This document shows positions 1-14,012 of a stretch of 64,000 nucleotides of DNA, in pieces. A program made the position numbers and the translations under genes. Positions within the stretch are counted from its first letter, which is position 1. Each line of letters opens with the position of its first letter. The notes below the pieces were generated by a model. The model had not been told where the DNA came from. It ran no database searches and was given only the letters and a program-made list of their open reading frames with translations. The DNA comes from Gorsachius magnificus (taxonomy: Eukaryota > Chordata > Aves > Pelecaniformes > Ardeidae). Where the stretch lies: NCBI GenBank assembly GCA_034008185.1, contig CM067109.1, forward strand, positions 35,744,885-35,808,884, written 5' to 3'.

Positions 1-3000
1 TGGGATGGTTAGTGGACAGTACTGGATGGCTTAGCTAAAGTAAGGGGCAATAAATTTGTGTACCCTTGCAATTGCAAGATACCTTTTAGCCAAATTGGTG
101 TTTGGTGCAGCTGTTAAGCTGTTGTTTATATCTGCTCTGTATGTTATTATAAAGCAAACATGAAGAGCTGTCAAAGATGCTAAAGGCACTTTCAAAACTA
201 GTGTTTAATTGAGTATAATGATATAGCAAGTGTTTTGAATATGCATTTGATTGAGCCAGTAGAAGATGCTTGATACCTCCCTGAAGATGTTTAGTGTTTT
301 GAGATCTGGCTATTTGGTTTCCAGTCATCTTGTACTAATGCTGGTAGAAATAGAAGTCGTCTTCCCATAAAACCCAGTGAAGTCAGGATATATTCCACTA
401 TATTCAAGCATGTGGGTTTATGTTTGGGTTTTTTTATTGCGCAGAAGTTGCCTTTGTGTTTTACTTGACAAATGAAAATCCGAAGGATTTTTTGGTTTTA
501 AAGATTCAGTTTATATTTCCCAGGTGAGTTCTATTATGTATCTATTACTTCTAAAGAAGACCTTTGGACTGCAGTTTTGTTGGCCTCAAAATGCTTACTG
601 CTTTGTTTATTATGTTTGTTTGTTAGCTGTGCTGTCTGATGAACAAAAGATTGTTATGTGGCTATCCATTTAGTTTAACTAATCTGGTGAAGTCCTTCTG
701 ACTGTATTTAGCATGGATTAATCCCAGAGAGGGGGAATCTGCATAGCACAGCAGAATGCACTTTAGGAGAGAAAGAAAACAAAACAGCTTTTTGTCAGTT
801 ATTCCTTGTTTACAGATGTACTCTTAGCTCTTGATCAACTCTGGAAACCAGGTATAAGGGCTGGTTTGAAATAGGAGCCTAAGGTTTTTGTGCGTGCCAC
901 ACACTACTTGAGTTAGTAGAGGGTTAGGCACAAGCAAATGCCTGTATGAAATAAGACCCTATTATTTCAATTTGAGAAGCTAAGCTTACACCTGAATAGA
1001 AGTGTAAGATGTCTGAAATAACCAATATGTTCATTCAAAACTTCTTCTTTCTCCCTGAAAGCTCTGTGAGCTCACAGTCGTGATGCAGTTGGTTCTCAGC
1101 TGATGTTTAATTTAAAATTTAAAAAAAGCCTTGAAGTTGATTGTTTCAATGAACTGTTGAATGGTCTATCCGATTCCATGCTGTCTGTGGTTAGAATTGG
1201 GTTTAATCAGGCTTGAAATTTATTCTGCTGATAGTGTCCCCAAAAATACTGTCCTCCCAGATTTGTGGTTATGTTGATTGAAAGAAAGCAACCTTTATGC
1301 CAAGGTTTGGAAAGGCTCTTCGAGGAAGGGCTTGACCTGAGGCTAATGTAGAGCATGTTGAGAATGAATGCATATTTATAAGCAGCTGTCATCTCCTGGC
1401 AGCCAAACACATCTGCTGTCCTGTGTTGATATTCGTAAGTGTCTGTCCTGTCTTCAGGAAGTCCATGCCAGAGGTTCAGAGGAAATAGTTAGGAATCCAG
1501 TTCCTGGTGTGCTGTGTGATGTGAGTCTCAGCTTGGGTGAGCGTGCACCCAAAGCCACAGTAACACTATTGTATGTTTGCTTTATCCCCAACCTGTTAGG
1601 GGATTGGTTATCCCAGAGTAAATTCAGATGTATGAAGGAAGTTCTGTGTGATCTTAATATCTGACATACTATATCCTGGACTATGTATGGAGTGAGATGC
1701 TGGCTTGGCTGCTATCATGCATGCATGAAAACAAGAGGGAACTAGGAAATGCTAAAACCTATACAACCCAAGACATAGATAAGGAAGGATTGAAGGCAAA
1801 GAGAAGAGGAAAGAAGAAACAGTGCAAGATAACATTACTGTGACTGGGGTTCCTCATAAAGCTGCCACCCCATGTGCCAATTTACATCTGAGCTGTCTAA
1901 CAGCTGCAGGAACTCTGTTCTCTCTTGGAATAGCAGTATAAATCCCCATTGTTCCCTTGCAAGAGCTAGACTGTCTACCCAAGTGTGTTGCAAGTATGGT
2001 GTTTCCACTGCTTTCTTATTGCAAGCTTTTAATTCTTATTTTTCCCCTCGTGTCAGTCTGTAGCTGCTGCAATAGCTGCTGCAATTACATGTGGCCCATC
2101 ACAGAAACAGGCCTGTGCTGCCTTACTGAGTCTGTAACCAAGTGTCATTGCTTGGATTAGGTGTAGGAGGTACTGCCTGCTTAAGAGAGTTCCGCAGAGG
2201 AGCAGAGGCTGGACACACTGCATTTGAACAAAGTGAATAGTTGAGACACTGTCAGGCCAGAATGGTGGTGCCCGTAATATCCAGGCTGTTCTGTCATCCA
2301 TTCTTCTCAAGGAATGCTAGGGGAAGAGAAGTTAGGTTCCAGCTGAGTACTTACTCCCATCAGCCTGCACTGGATGTCAAATACTGGAGAGGGGTCTGTT
2401 TTCTGTGGTAATCCCTTACCTGAGAGGAGGAAAGGTGCTCTTAATTCATGAATGTGGCTATGCTGGGGAAAAATGTGGGTACTTTTTTTCCCTTTAAAAT
2501 CCCCTTAAAGTCATGAGACCCTATCCCAGGCATACCCTGTGAGCTGGAATGGATAGTGCCTTTCCACTTTCATCTGACAATTGTCACAGGTCTTCCAGGT
2601 ATCTCTGCCTCTCAGAAGGAATTAAGTCAAGTCCTCAGAATGCATGAAACATTTGCAATCAATGTCGAATCAAGGCAGTCTATACCACAGCTATCTGTGT
2701 GCTGGATCATCACACAGAGATACGCTGTCAGCCAAGTTGTTGCACAAAGAACTGTGTCATTTTAAGGGATGATAAAGAATATTGGCTACAAGAATGAGAT
2801 AATAGATGGCATCTGTTGCCCTTATTAACTTGCTGCTCAGCTTTGAAGGGAGCCCCTTGCCACCAACTCACAATTTTTTGAGTACAAGGTGCCTAGCATG
2901 GTACATGCTATAATATAAAAATTGGTTTACTTGAATAATATTAAAATTACAGTCAGTTCAAGTCTCAAAATAATTTGAAACCACATTATCAAAAATGTGA

Positions 3001-6000
3001 GGGGGATCCTGTGAGAGGGGAAGGAAAAAGCATTGTCTGAGGGGCATCCCTACCTTAGGGGATGTGTGTTGGCAAAAACACTGCTATCTTTTTTCAGATC
3101 AGGAGCTGTGTTTTCTGTGCTCTAGAATGGGTAGTGAAGGAGAGTTGGGGCAGGCTAAGCCCTTCGGTTAGGACAATGGTTTGAAAGTTGAGCTAATCGG
3201 TGCCTTGATTTCTTAGAGGCCTGGGAGTGCCTCAGGTCTGTGTCCTGCTGGGAAGTTTGGATATACACCATGTTTTTCCTTTGCCTTTTTAGGTATCACC
3301 TAGCACTGCGCCAGGACCATCAGCCCCTGCATGGGGTTTGGGCCTTTGTATCATGCATCTGCCTCAGGGATACAGTAGGCAGGGAGAAACCCCACTTCTT
3401 GTATTTCAGTGGGTAGCATTTCTGAAAGTAGCTTCTTTCCCTGAGATGTAACATGCCACGTGGTATTCCTCATGGAACAAATGCTGTGTTGCAAACAGTC
3501 TTCAGAAGGCTGTCATAACACTCGTGATAAAATATACACTGCCTCTCTTCTCTTCAGGGTAACTTTAGAGGCTGCTCAAGGCAATAAAAATATCCTTCCA
3601 GACAGTCAAAGGCAAGTGTTAGAGGAAGCAGGAATTCAGTTTTGTTATTGATGCATTTCTAACAAGAAGTTAGTCACACAGTTGTCCTGGGACCTGGCAT
3701 GTTAGATCTTGTAAGGGATATACTGACATGCAAGATCAGGAAAATTGCTCAATGTGCATTGAGTCAGTCCCGAATCAATACGGAAGCGTGCTGGCGGTAG
3801 CCCTTGAAGACTGGAAGATCTAAATAAGTCACAAAAAGGCTTCTGGCCATAAATGGAAAGCTGAAGTCAAGGCTCCCAGATGTAGTTAAATCTGAAAGGA
3901 ACATGTCTTTCCCCATACAAGCCTGGTTTGTGTATGGCAGACTGAACAGACAAGCTCGTATACATTCTCCAGGGGTGGGTGACTGGTACAGGAGAAGGAT
4001 CTGTGTGCTGGACCTGAAGAGCTGGAAATTATTTCTAGGGATGCTCTAGAGCATTAGGATCATGGCACAGAGATACCTGTTGTCTTGCCTGTGTTGGTCA
4101 ATGCATTCATCAAACTGGGTGATAACAAATCTGCACTATCAGCAAAGATTAACATAAACGAAGGGAAGTGCTTGATAAGGGAGGGCAGAGCCACCATCCA
4201 GAGGGGCCTGAATAAATGTGAGGATTCTGTCAACAGGAGCTTTTCTGAGGTTTAACGAGGGGGATATTAGAGAGAATTCCAAAGGAAAATTCACAGCTTT
4301 GTTCACAGGCTTGCAACGTTAGGATCCTCCTTCCTTTCTTCTTTTTCTCTGTATTTATCATCCTGTCTCTATATAAATCATCCTGGCTATGCAGTAGAAG
4401 AGTGAACAAGCTTAACTAGCTCATGCCTAGGGATTTTGTGCTTTGCCTCCCTCCCTGTGGAAGCAGAAAGCTGAGCCTCCTCTCTAGGTGCAGGCAGTGC
4501 TAGAAGAGCAAATGCCTTCATTTACTTCACTGCTTCTTTCTAGGGACTGCAGTAAGAGTCTGTAACTGAATCACAGTGGAATCTCCAATGCATGACAGGC
4601 AGTTGAGCAAAGGCAGTGCACCTGCCTTAACTGAGAGCTCCCCGTGGACATGCTGGGAGCAGTAGCTGTGTCTTGCTGCAAGCTACCACAGAAATGCTGA
4701 GAGTGTTCAGAAAACAGCATTCCCATGAACCTGCACCTACTTCAGAAGGTCTTGGGTGTCAGTTTCCCTTGTAACTGGAGAGGCCTTTTTTTGTCCAGAC
4801 ATGTAACTTCATCTGAATAGTCACTACAGCACAATGGTGGTGAGTCAGTTCTTGTAAAATCCTTTACCAGGTGGCCTCTGGCATCTTGTTTGTTGGCGCC
4901 GAGTTTACCACTGCAAATAATGCAAAAAGATAATTGCTTTGATAAATATTAGGCCACATGGATTAGCGCATACAGCATGGGGTGTTTAGAAAGAACATTT
5001 CTGGCCTATTGAAGGTCACTGAGACTAGCAAGCCAACCTGTGATCTTTAAGCACAATAGTGTCTCAGTTTAGGATTTGCTATCTGCTTGTATTTGAACAT
5101 GGCAAACAGCTGTAGCCAACACAGAAGAGGCAGTATGTTTGCCCACTAAGCTCAACATCGGGCATAATTTTCAAAAGACTTCAAGCTTCCTCTCTTGTTC
5201 CTACATTTGTGTGTGTTCCAATTCTAGATTCTGTTTAAGGTTCTAACACTAGGACAGCCATGACTAGAAATAAGCGCAAAATGAGAATTTATCCATCATC
5301 AATCCATCTCATATGGTACCATAGATTCCTCACTAGAACTCCCATGTTCATTGTTCTGTTGCCAAATGGTGTGAATAAGATAACATGCTGGTCATTCTAT
5401 CAGAACAATTTTTAAGCTGTTTTTCATTAAAAAAAATGTGGGGTGAAGTACAAAGTAACTCTTAACTCCTGAAATTTTATGTGTATGTGCTCTCAACTCA
5501 TTGTTAGCAATGAGGTTTGAAGAAGATCGTTAGCACACAGAAGTAAGCTTGTGATTGGTAACAAAATGACTTTATTTATCTGTTGGCAGTTTTCTAAAGG
5601 GCTGGAAATCCTGGGAAGCTCTTCCTAGAGCTGACAAAGAAGGGGATGTCTGATGCCTCCTGAGCATACACATCATTTGGAGCACAGAGCTAGTGTTACT
5701 GTATGTGTCTATAGAGCTTAGCTCACCTGCTGCTAGCCTGATTGTAGATACCTTCTGAACAGCTGTGGTCCTTCTTTAAAATATGCTGTAAGTAATCTTA
5801 GTTAGAAACCTGCTGGGCTTCAGCATCTCTTTCAAGGTGTTTCTTACTGCATTAGAAATTTGGACAGAGATTTCATTCAGCAATGATTTAAAGGAAAGAA
5901 ATTGTCTGTGGACAAATACAGAGGAGGACATCTTCCTTTGCATTAGATCTGATGTGCATGAATTGCGGCATGTTTGAAAGAATGCTGGATCTACTTCAAC

Positions 6001-7839
6001 ACAAGTCCTTACCTTTTCTCTGAGCAAAGCAATAAATCTCACACATGCTGTGCAACTATATCACTTTAGATACAGGCCAGTTGCAATGCTGATCGGTACT
6101 TCTCTACCTGTCTTCATGAGCACTTCACACCCCATCAGTGAGCGTGAGGAGATAAGGTCAGAATGTATAGCGTCTTAGTTCCCATGTTGGGAGAGACTGG
6201 TGTGTTGTGGTTGCTATAATTAGATGCATGACTGGGTGTGGAAACCAGCTGTACATAAAATGAATAGCATTCCTCTATGTTTAAATCAGTCTCCTCCCCT
6301 AAATTAATTTAAGGCATTCTCTCTAATTCTCTTTAATATTATGACAGTGCTTGCTGCTCTGAATAGTGCATACCAGTTTACAAATGCATGAAAATAAAAA
6401 CCTAAGTCTTCAGCTCTACTCTGTACAGCTGTGTAACTGTAAAATTGGCCTTTTCCTGAAAGAGTAACCATCCCCTGACCTTGGTCTGGAATAAGACTTG
6501 GAAAGAGAGAGACTTTTTGTCTTGCCACTCAATGGATCAGTTGCACGCATAGAATTTTGTTGCTTAGTTTTAGTGTACAAACATATTGTCCAGAATGGGC
6601 TTAAGCCAAAATTTAAATGTCATTCCCTTCCCCTCTCCCCCCGCATTTCAACACCCTCATCTTGCTCTTATGACTTGATGTAGTCTGGAAATGGACTGAA
6701 TGGTGACATTTGAATCACAAGCCTGAATACAAATTGAAGGGGGGGTTCAGTTTCTTGCCACTTTTTCCCATTAAGACAGAACTTACACCCAAAATAATGG
6801 GAACAAGATGTCCAGAACTTTGGAAATGTAGGTCAGCATTATAATAGATTAGGTGAGAGTGCATGTGGAAGGAATTTAACTTTATTCATGCAATTTACTT
6901 GCTCAGTGTCTGACGAATATGGCCTGTGTTCTTCCACAAAAAGCGAAGTGAAGGAATGGATGCTTGGATGGTTGGCAGAGTAACCATTGAGTTCAAAATG
7001 CTATTAAACCTTTGCCCACAGTTTGGAAGACTCCCTGCATAATGTTGATAAAGAAGCAGTAGTTCCAAGCCACTTTGATCAAGAGGGTTACTTAGACAAA
7101 ACCTATCTGCATTCCTAATACAAGCAACATCTGTAACGTGTGATGGTGCTTATTCCTTGGTGCCTGTATGTGGTTTGAATACAGCATTGCTTTTGGCATA
7201 GAGGGTTATATTTAAGTGTCTTAACATGCTTCTTTGATTCTGTGTCTGTCTTAGCCTGCCAGTTACCACAGGTCTTCCCTCTCCCTCTACCCCCATCCTC
7301 CTTACCCCCAGACAAGTTTCAAGTTTTTGGGCTGTTTTTCTTAAGAGCACTGCTCCTTTTAATACTGGATGTGAATTGCCTGTCCCTTCAAGATAAGGAT
7401 GCTGTTGGCAGCAGTTTGAGTAGCACTGAGGTCTGTGTGGTTTAAGAGGATCTGTCATTTTAGAAATCTGTCATCTTGGAAATCTTTTGGCCTACAAAGG
7501 TGAAAGTGCTCCTTGTTTTCTCATTTCATATCTTGCTGGTTTAAGCAACTTGCTGCTACTCCGTTCAAGGTCATTTTAGTCTCCCCACATCCCTCTTCCA
7601 CTCTTCTCCCCCAGCCCCTACCTACTAGTAGATATGTTGCATTTGAAGACATCTCACTGCCCTGGCCACCCAGTAAGATAGAAAAGATGAATGTCAGCTT
7701 GCTGTGAAGGATTTTTTTATGTAGAACATGTCTGTGCATGAGGGCATGTGGCAGCTAAGGAGCTTCTCCCTGTCCTGTAAATATTTGTGTGAGTTTATCA
7801 GTGTTCCTTCTATCCTTTCCACACCTGGAAAGGGTGAGA

Positions 7840-8100
7840 GGCAGTGAACATAAACTGAAATGAGAGGTTCCAATTGAATGTAATGAAAAAAAATATTCTG
7901 TCTATGAGGACAGTTAAATGGTGAGAGAAGGTTGCCCAGTGAGATTGTGTAGTCTCCATCCAGAGTTTTTCAAGTCTGGACTGAGGAACCAGCACTTGAG
8001 TAATCTTGTCTGACCTCATAGCTGACCCTGATTTGAGTAGGAGATTGAACGAGATGAATTCCTGAGATCTTGTTTAACCTAATTTATCTGATGATCCTAC
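7840..8100 (+). mobile_element. Old CR1 LINE 3' fragment
   Basis: Diverged copy of the 3' end of a CR1 non-LTR retrotransposon in sense orientation. It keeps the order of the CR1 tail: a 'gttgcccagtgagattgtgtagtctccatcc' type block near 7932, a 'tctgacctcatag' block, and an 'agatgaattcctgagatctt' block, ending near 'ctgatgatcct'. It is much more diverged than the copy at 13268-14012, so it is an older insertion. Boundaries are approximate and it is strongly 5' truncated. Confidence 0.6.
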
Positions 8101-11100
8101 AACTGATCTGTAGCTGTTCTGTCAAAGTGAGAAATGGCTGTGAGAATCAGGATATTCCAGGCTAGCTTGTGGGATTCCATGTTTGTTTGGTCTCAGTCCA
8201 TGTCCAGCTTTGCCACCATGTCACTATGCTTCCAGTGTTGGTCTTTTTAAAATTAACCTCTGGGAAGACCAGACAGGTGCTTGTGAGGTATAAAGAAGCA
8301 ACCTGCTGAAAAATAGCTTGAGCTCATCCACAAATATTGCAGTGTTCTGGAGGTAACACTGGATGGGGAATATACATGCTGACAGCATGCTGTTGCTGTT
8401 GCAGCAGTCAGTATGATTCCTGACAGCTGTTCACTATCCCTTCTTGGCATGAAGGAACAGAGGCTGGCCAGATGGGCTTGCAGGCTGGACTGGGCCTGTA
8501 TGTGCATGTCTGGACTCTGTTGGCAGGAATTCTGGGTGCTTTCCAGCTGGAAGTGTGATGGAAGTGTAGATGGCTGATACCGCTGTCATCTGTATGGAAA
8601 AGGAAGGGAGCGCTGTAAACTCCTGCTGTTGGCTCTGACTGGGAGGAGTGTTCCTGTATTGGGTGAGGGACATCAGTGATACATCTCACCAGTTAACTGA
8701 CATCACTTCAGCCCTCAATCTTCTCAAACTGGTCCCAGTTCTATTGTTCTTCTGCCACATTGCTCAAATGCAGAATGGAGAGAATTTCTTACATGAAGAG
8801 TCAGCAGCCTGGGAGAGATGTGGACTGTTGCTGATGAGCTTTAGAGGGATTTGTTAATTGGAGCTGGAACTATGATGCTAAAAGAAAAAATGAGACTGGC
8901 AGCACTTAGGACAAAAAATAAGACAATAATATGTCGCACTCATATGCCTCTTCTTCAAAGGTATGCCTTGTTTTCCTCTTCTCTTTCCTCTTTTTCTTTT
9001 GCAAAGAGGCTTTTAGCCAAAGGAAGTGTTTGAAGCCCATGTGAAAATGTTTAAGAGCAGCATTTTAATAACCAAGCCGGTATCAGTTTTACAGCCCTGG
9101 GAATAAATATTTCTACCGTAACTCAGATTTATTTTTTTAAAAAGAAAACTAGTGGACATTATGTCCACTACAAAGTCAGAAGGTATTTCTACCCTTTCCC
9201 CAGCTAGCTGTGCTCAAGTCAAAGGTCCTGCTGGGGATCCTTTTTTATTTTTTTTTAAAACTAGTGAGGATTTTTTTTCTGAGAGGTACTTTCTCAATCA
9301 TCCCTTCATATTACATTCGCTCTTACTCCAATCACTTTGTTTTTTTCTCTATACTTTGCAAAAAAGTTAAGTAAGCTCAAGCAAGATGGTACAGGAAATA
9401 CTAGTTAAGCATGTTGCTTGGAAAGAGTAAGATGCCCTTTCAACTGTAATATTTTGTCATATTTGTTGTCCTTAGCTCACTGGTAAATGGGTAGAATTTT
9501 TGCTTGCTGGTTTTTCATCCAAGCTCTGAAAGTCTCTAGTGGCAAAACGTGAATGAAACCTTAAATAAATGGAGTCTGTTTCTGACATCAACTGTAATGT
9601 GGTAGCTAGTTTCTCAAGTCAAAGTCCTGCCTTGTTCAGTTTCATGTGTTGCTGGCATGGAGTGGGAGAGTTTGCATACAGCTTGGTTTTATGAAGCAGG
9701 ATTTAGGCATGGAAAACCAATGCTGTTGTAGGTCAGACTAGCAATTAAGAACAAACTAGGCAAACTGGGCTTGCCTGAAGAAATTTTGGGCTTGCTTTGA
9801 GTTCTGTGTTCATTTTCTGTAGAGTGGGTAATTTGAAAAGCTATGAGAAGAAGCAGTGGGCTTTGTGGCTCTTGTGCTGTTGTAGCTCTTGTATGGTCTG
9901 TCAAACAGTTGCACTTGGCTGGGATGGTCTGCAAGGCAGAAAATCATGATGACATAGCTGAGCCCTCTTGAGCTTTTCTAAGCAAGTCCTGCAGCAGCTG
10001 TTATCACAGTAATGCAGCTTGAGGTGGGCTAGAAGGTGTCTGTGCTGCTGTTTCAGCTGAAATAGAAAGGGAAGAGGGAGGCAAAGGGAAAAAAGGTGGT
10101 GTCTTTCAGATACACCATTGCTTTTGTGTGTTAGGCTGAATAGCACATTTTATTGCCCTTTCCTTTGGCTGTGAGATGCATCACTGAGAAAACTTGGCAT
10201 CATGGTAGAATATAGAGCATATTAACAGGCAGCCTCTCGTAATCACTTTTTTTAAGGATCTTTTTGTATCTTTCTTTAAATACAAATAAAGAACAAACAC
10301 CCAACAAAAAATCCAGCTTTCCACAGTTGTCTCTCTGGGTGTGGCTTTGAACATTGGAAATGTTTGCATGCCCATTATTTAGTGGTTTAAAGATGCATAT
10401 TGGAAAATAAGAGTGTAACTGGAAAAATCAGCAGAAAGTGTTGACTCACCTGTATGCATCAAGATCATGACTGGAATGAATTTTTATAATGTGACATTTT
10501 CTGATGACCAAAGTGGAAAATACCAGGTGTTACTCTTCATGATTTGTGATGTTTCTGTTGCAAGAAGGGAAGAAGAGGACTGATTTATGGTGTTCGCATG
10601 TCTGTGGTTTGCTTTCCCTAACAGTAGAGTTTGTTCTTAATCATGCTCTGCTGAATGCTAACTAGATTTATTTTCTGTGGTTAGGTATCTGTGTAAGCAC
10701 AAATGCTCTTGAGTGATGATGTGATAGACTGTATACTTTAGAGCATTTTATCAATAGCTGCATACATTCAAACACTGCTTCACATCCTGTACTGTATAAA
10801 ATTGCTGTCCAAGGGGAAAAAACCGACGCTGCATTACTAACAGATTACTCTGTAAGTTGGCTTTCAACTAAGAATCTAGTCAGGGTTTGCCTGAGTAGTA
10901 TAATAACTACAGACAAATCTGCAAACATGTGCAAGGTACTGAATGCTAGCAGCTCGACAGCTCATTGTAGAGTTATTTGAAGTCTTACAAGTGCTAGGTA
11001 CTAGCTGCTCCTTCCATCAATCACTTGCTGAGCTGACTTGATATGTAAAGGGATCATAGGCCAAAGGGCATCCCCTGTTGAACCATTTTCCCAGTAATCT

Positions 11101-11550
11101 CAATGTTCATATCCCTGTCATTTTTTCTGTGCTAGGAAGTCATCTGTCTTTTACGTCAGGCAAGGCCTTGGATTATGAAAAGCAAAACTCTGTGGCTGGA
11201 TGTGATGACAACTGCACAGCTTTCTTGGCCTACTCATGTGGAAGTAGAATTCTAAATTAAACCATTTTGTCTCCAGAGCTGAACAGCAAATATAGACCAT
11301 GTTTCATGTCTACGTTTAATAATCCTTGCTGTATGTGTGTGCAGGACCACGATGGACTTTGAGTTTACTGAATCTCCCATCCTAACATTTGGAGTCATAT
11401 CTGAAGACTTTTATGTCCAACAAATGGTGATTCATCTTCATTAGGTGCTTAGGTACTGATCAGATTCTGATCAGATTGTGCCAGTAACTCAAGTGACAGA
11501 ACAGAAAGATCGCAACTAGGACACTTCCCTTGGGAAAGCAAGTCGAATGG

Positions 11551-11650
11551 GCAAAATTGCAAATAATCACTGTGGCTGATCACTGTGTCTAGAAGCTTGC
11601 CATTTGCAAAATTGCAAACTATCACTGTGGCAAATAATCACTGTGGCTGG
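11551..11650. repeat. Imperfect local direct duplication
   Basis: The segment starting gcaaaattgcaaa at 11551 reappears at 11606, and 'caaataatcactgtggctg' occurs at 11560 and again at about 11631. This reads as a tandem duplication of roughly 55-70 bp with later small changes. No gene is involved. Confidence 0.7.
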
Positions 11651-13267
11651 TCCTTTCAGTGAACAGGAAGAACCCAGATGGTTTAGTGTGCAGATGCTGT
11701 GTGGCTTTTAAGCCATTCTGAAGGAGGAAAGAGAGTACTGATAGTGCCTGCTCTTTTTGGAACCCTAATGAGAGGGAAAGATCTCTTGCAAATGCATCAT
11801 ATATCACTTCCAAAGCTTTGACTTCTTTGTTTTCACGGCATTTTTCTGAAAAATTACTAACAAAGATAATGGTCGTTAGTCATCAGGGAAGCTTCAGGCT
11901 ATGTTTTGAACTCTCAGTTTTGTTTTGGTTTTTAATCATAGTGACACAATCATTCACGGTTAGATGTTTCTTTAGAAACAATGTGCAACTCACATTTCTG
12001 TATTGCTTTTCACCATGTAGACACAATCTCTGTGGAAGAAATCTATCCCAGGAGTTTTTAAGCAGCAGTTCTTCTTGCCTTGTACTGTCTGTGGGGAATG
12101 CTAGCAGGTGGCTAAAAGAAGATAAGAGCACATCTCATCTGACAGAGAGGACATCTCATCTGGTTTTGTTAAATCAGATACAGCAGCTCTTCTGGCTACA
12201 TGAGTCTACTGTCTCAGTCTGCCATATATATTGTTCCTGCAGGCAACTTCTTCCGCACTATGTATCACAGGACAATTAAGTCTGGAAGGAGGACTCTATC
12301 CACTTCCCCTTCTTCTCTGCCCCCTCCCCCATCCTAAGTAAGGCCATGTTCAAAGTTAGTTACATGCAGAAAAGGTCACTCCTCTCTGCGTAATTCTCAT
12401 TGAACTTAAACCTCCACCTACCAGTGAAATAGTTGCATATTTTGCCTTGGTTTTAATAAACTCACTTTTATTCACATCTAGATATCCCTTGCAATATTAA
12501 CTTGAACGTATAAATATAGGTAAATATTTATAGTCACTAAAAATGTTTTTGATCAGTGTTTATCTCATTCAGTCCTTTTGAGTAAGCTTTCAGTAAGCAG
12601 AGACTCTCACAGGCAGACAAGATTCAAGAAAATGTCTTCCTTCTGTGTAAGCAGTGAATGGCATTATGAATGGCTTATTCTTTTTCTGCTTTCCCCTCTC
12701 AAGGTGATTCCTGTGAAGGGTTGAGATTCTGTGCCTGAAGAGAGCTGGCAAGGTCATTGTGAGCATCAGTAGCAGCCACGAGTAGCAAGACTGATCTTAC
12801 TGCAGGAAACAGTAGTGATATTTGCTGGAAGCTTCTCTGTGCTGACACTGGAGAGTGTTTAAAATAGCCACCACATTGGTATTAGAATGTCTTTCAATGA
12901 GCATTGTTTCTGCATGTGCTAATCTTAGAACAGATTTTTAGGGACACTGTGGTTTGTGTCATGGGCTGGTGAGAACCATTGTGCAAACAGGGGTACATGA
13001 AAATGCCTGCACTGCAGTCTGATTCCAAGAGGGCTTCCATTCCCTATTACCACAAGGAATTAATCCTCTTTTACACAGCTTACAAGCTTCAGAGTTTGGA
13101 ATGAGAATCACAGGTTTTAATTGAGCTGAAGCCTCTGTTTTGTATTGTTGCCACTTTAGTTGCTCCATTTAGCCCATGGAACAATGGTCCTTGAATCCCA
13201 AAGGTCAGTATTCCTGATCAAAAAAAGGGCAAGAAAATCTACAAGCAAGCCATGGATATATGGGGTA

Positions 13268-14012
13268 ACCCCTGATATCAATACAGGCTGGGGGAAGAAA
13301 GGATCGAGAGCAGCCCTGCCGAGAGGGACTTGGGGGTACTGGTGGATGAAAAGCTGGACATGAGCCGGCAATGTGCACTGGCAGCCCAGAAGGCCAACCG
13401 TACTCTGGGCTGCATCAGGAGAAGCGTGGCCAGCAGGTCGAGGGAGGTGATTCTGCCCCTCTACTCTGCTCTGGTGAGACCTCACCTGGAGCCCTGCGTC
13501 CAGCTCTGGAGCCCTCAGCACAAGAAGGACATGGACCTGTTGGAGCGGGTCCAGAGGAGGGCTACTAAAATGATCTGAGGGCTGGAGCACCTCTCCTATG
13601 AGGACAGGCTGAGAGTTGGGCTTGTTCAGCCTGGAGAAGAGAAGGCTGCAGGGAGACCTGATTGCAGCCTTTCAGTGCTTAAAGGGGGCCTATAGGAAAG
13701 ATGGGAAAATCTTTTTAGGAGGGCCAACTGTGACAGGACAAGGGGTAATGGTTTTAAACTAAAAGAGGGTAGATTTAGATTAGATCTAAGGAAGAAATTC
13801 TTTACAACAAGGGTGGTGAAACACTGGAACGGGTTGCCCAGAGAGGTGGTGGAGGCCCCATCCCTGGAAACATTCAAGGTCAGGTTGGATGGGGCTCTGA
13901 GCAACCTGATGTAGTTAGCAGTGTCCCTGCTCACTGCAGGGGGGTTGGACTAGATGGCCTCTACAGGTCCCTTCCAACCCAAAACATTTTATTTTTCTAT
14001 GATTCTATGATA
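13268..14012 (+). mobile_element. CR1 LINE, 5'-truncated, well preserved
   Basis: Sense copy of the C-terminal reverse-transcriptase region and 3' UTR of an avian CR1 retrotransposon. The frame from about 13278 reads through a conserved CR1 segment ([15 protein letters not shown] near 13321) and continues to ATKMI before a stop at 13576-13578. The 3' UTR follows, with the characteristic 'cactggaacgggttgcccagagagg' and 'ttggactagatggcctctacaggtcccttccaaccc' blocks and the terminal ATTCTATG-type repeat at 13996-14012. It is younger than the other CR1 copies here, judging by match to the remembered consensus. It lies inside the SHB intron and does not encode a host protein. Confidence 0.95.

Noticed and set aside
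11818..12279. 153-codon + strand frame in the upstream intron
   Set aside because: No recognisable domain, no conserved splice pattern and amino-acid composition like translated AT-rich intron DNA.
13160..13590. Open frames on both strands around 13.2-13.6 kb
   Set aside because: The + strand frame from 13330 is the CR1 reverse-transcriptase tail; the others are shadows of the same element.
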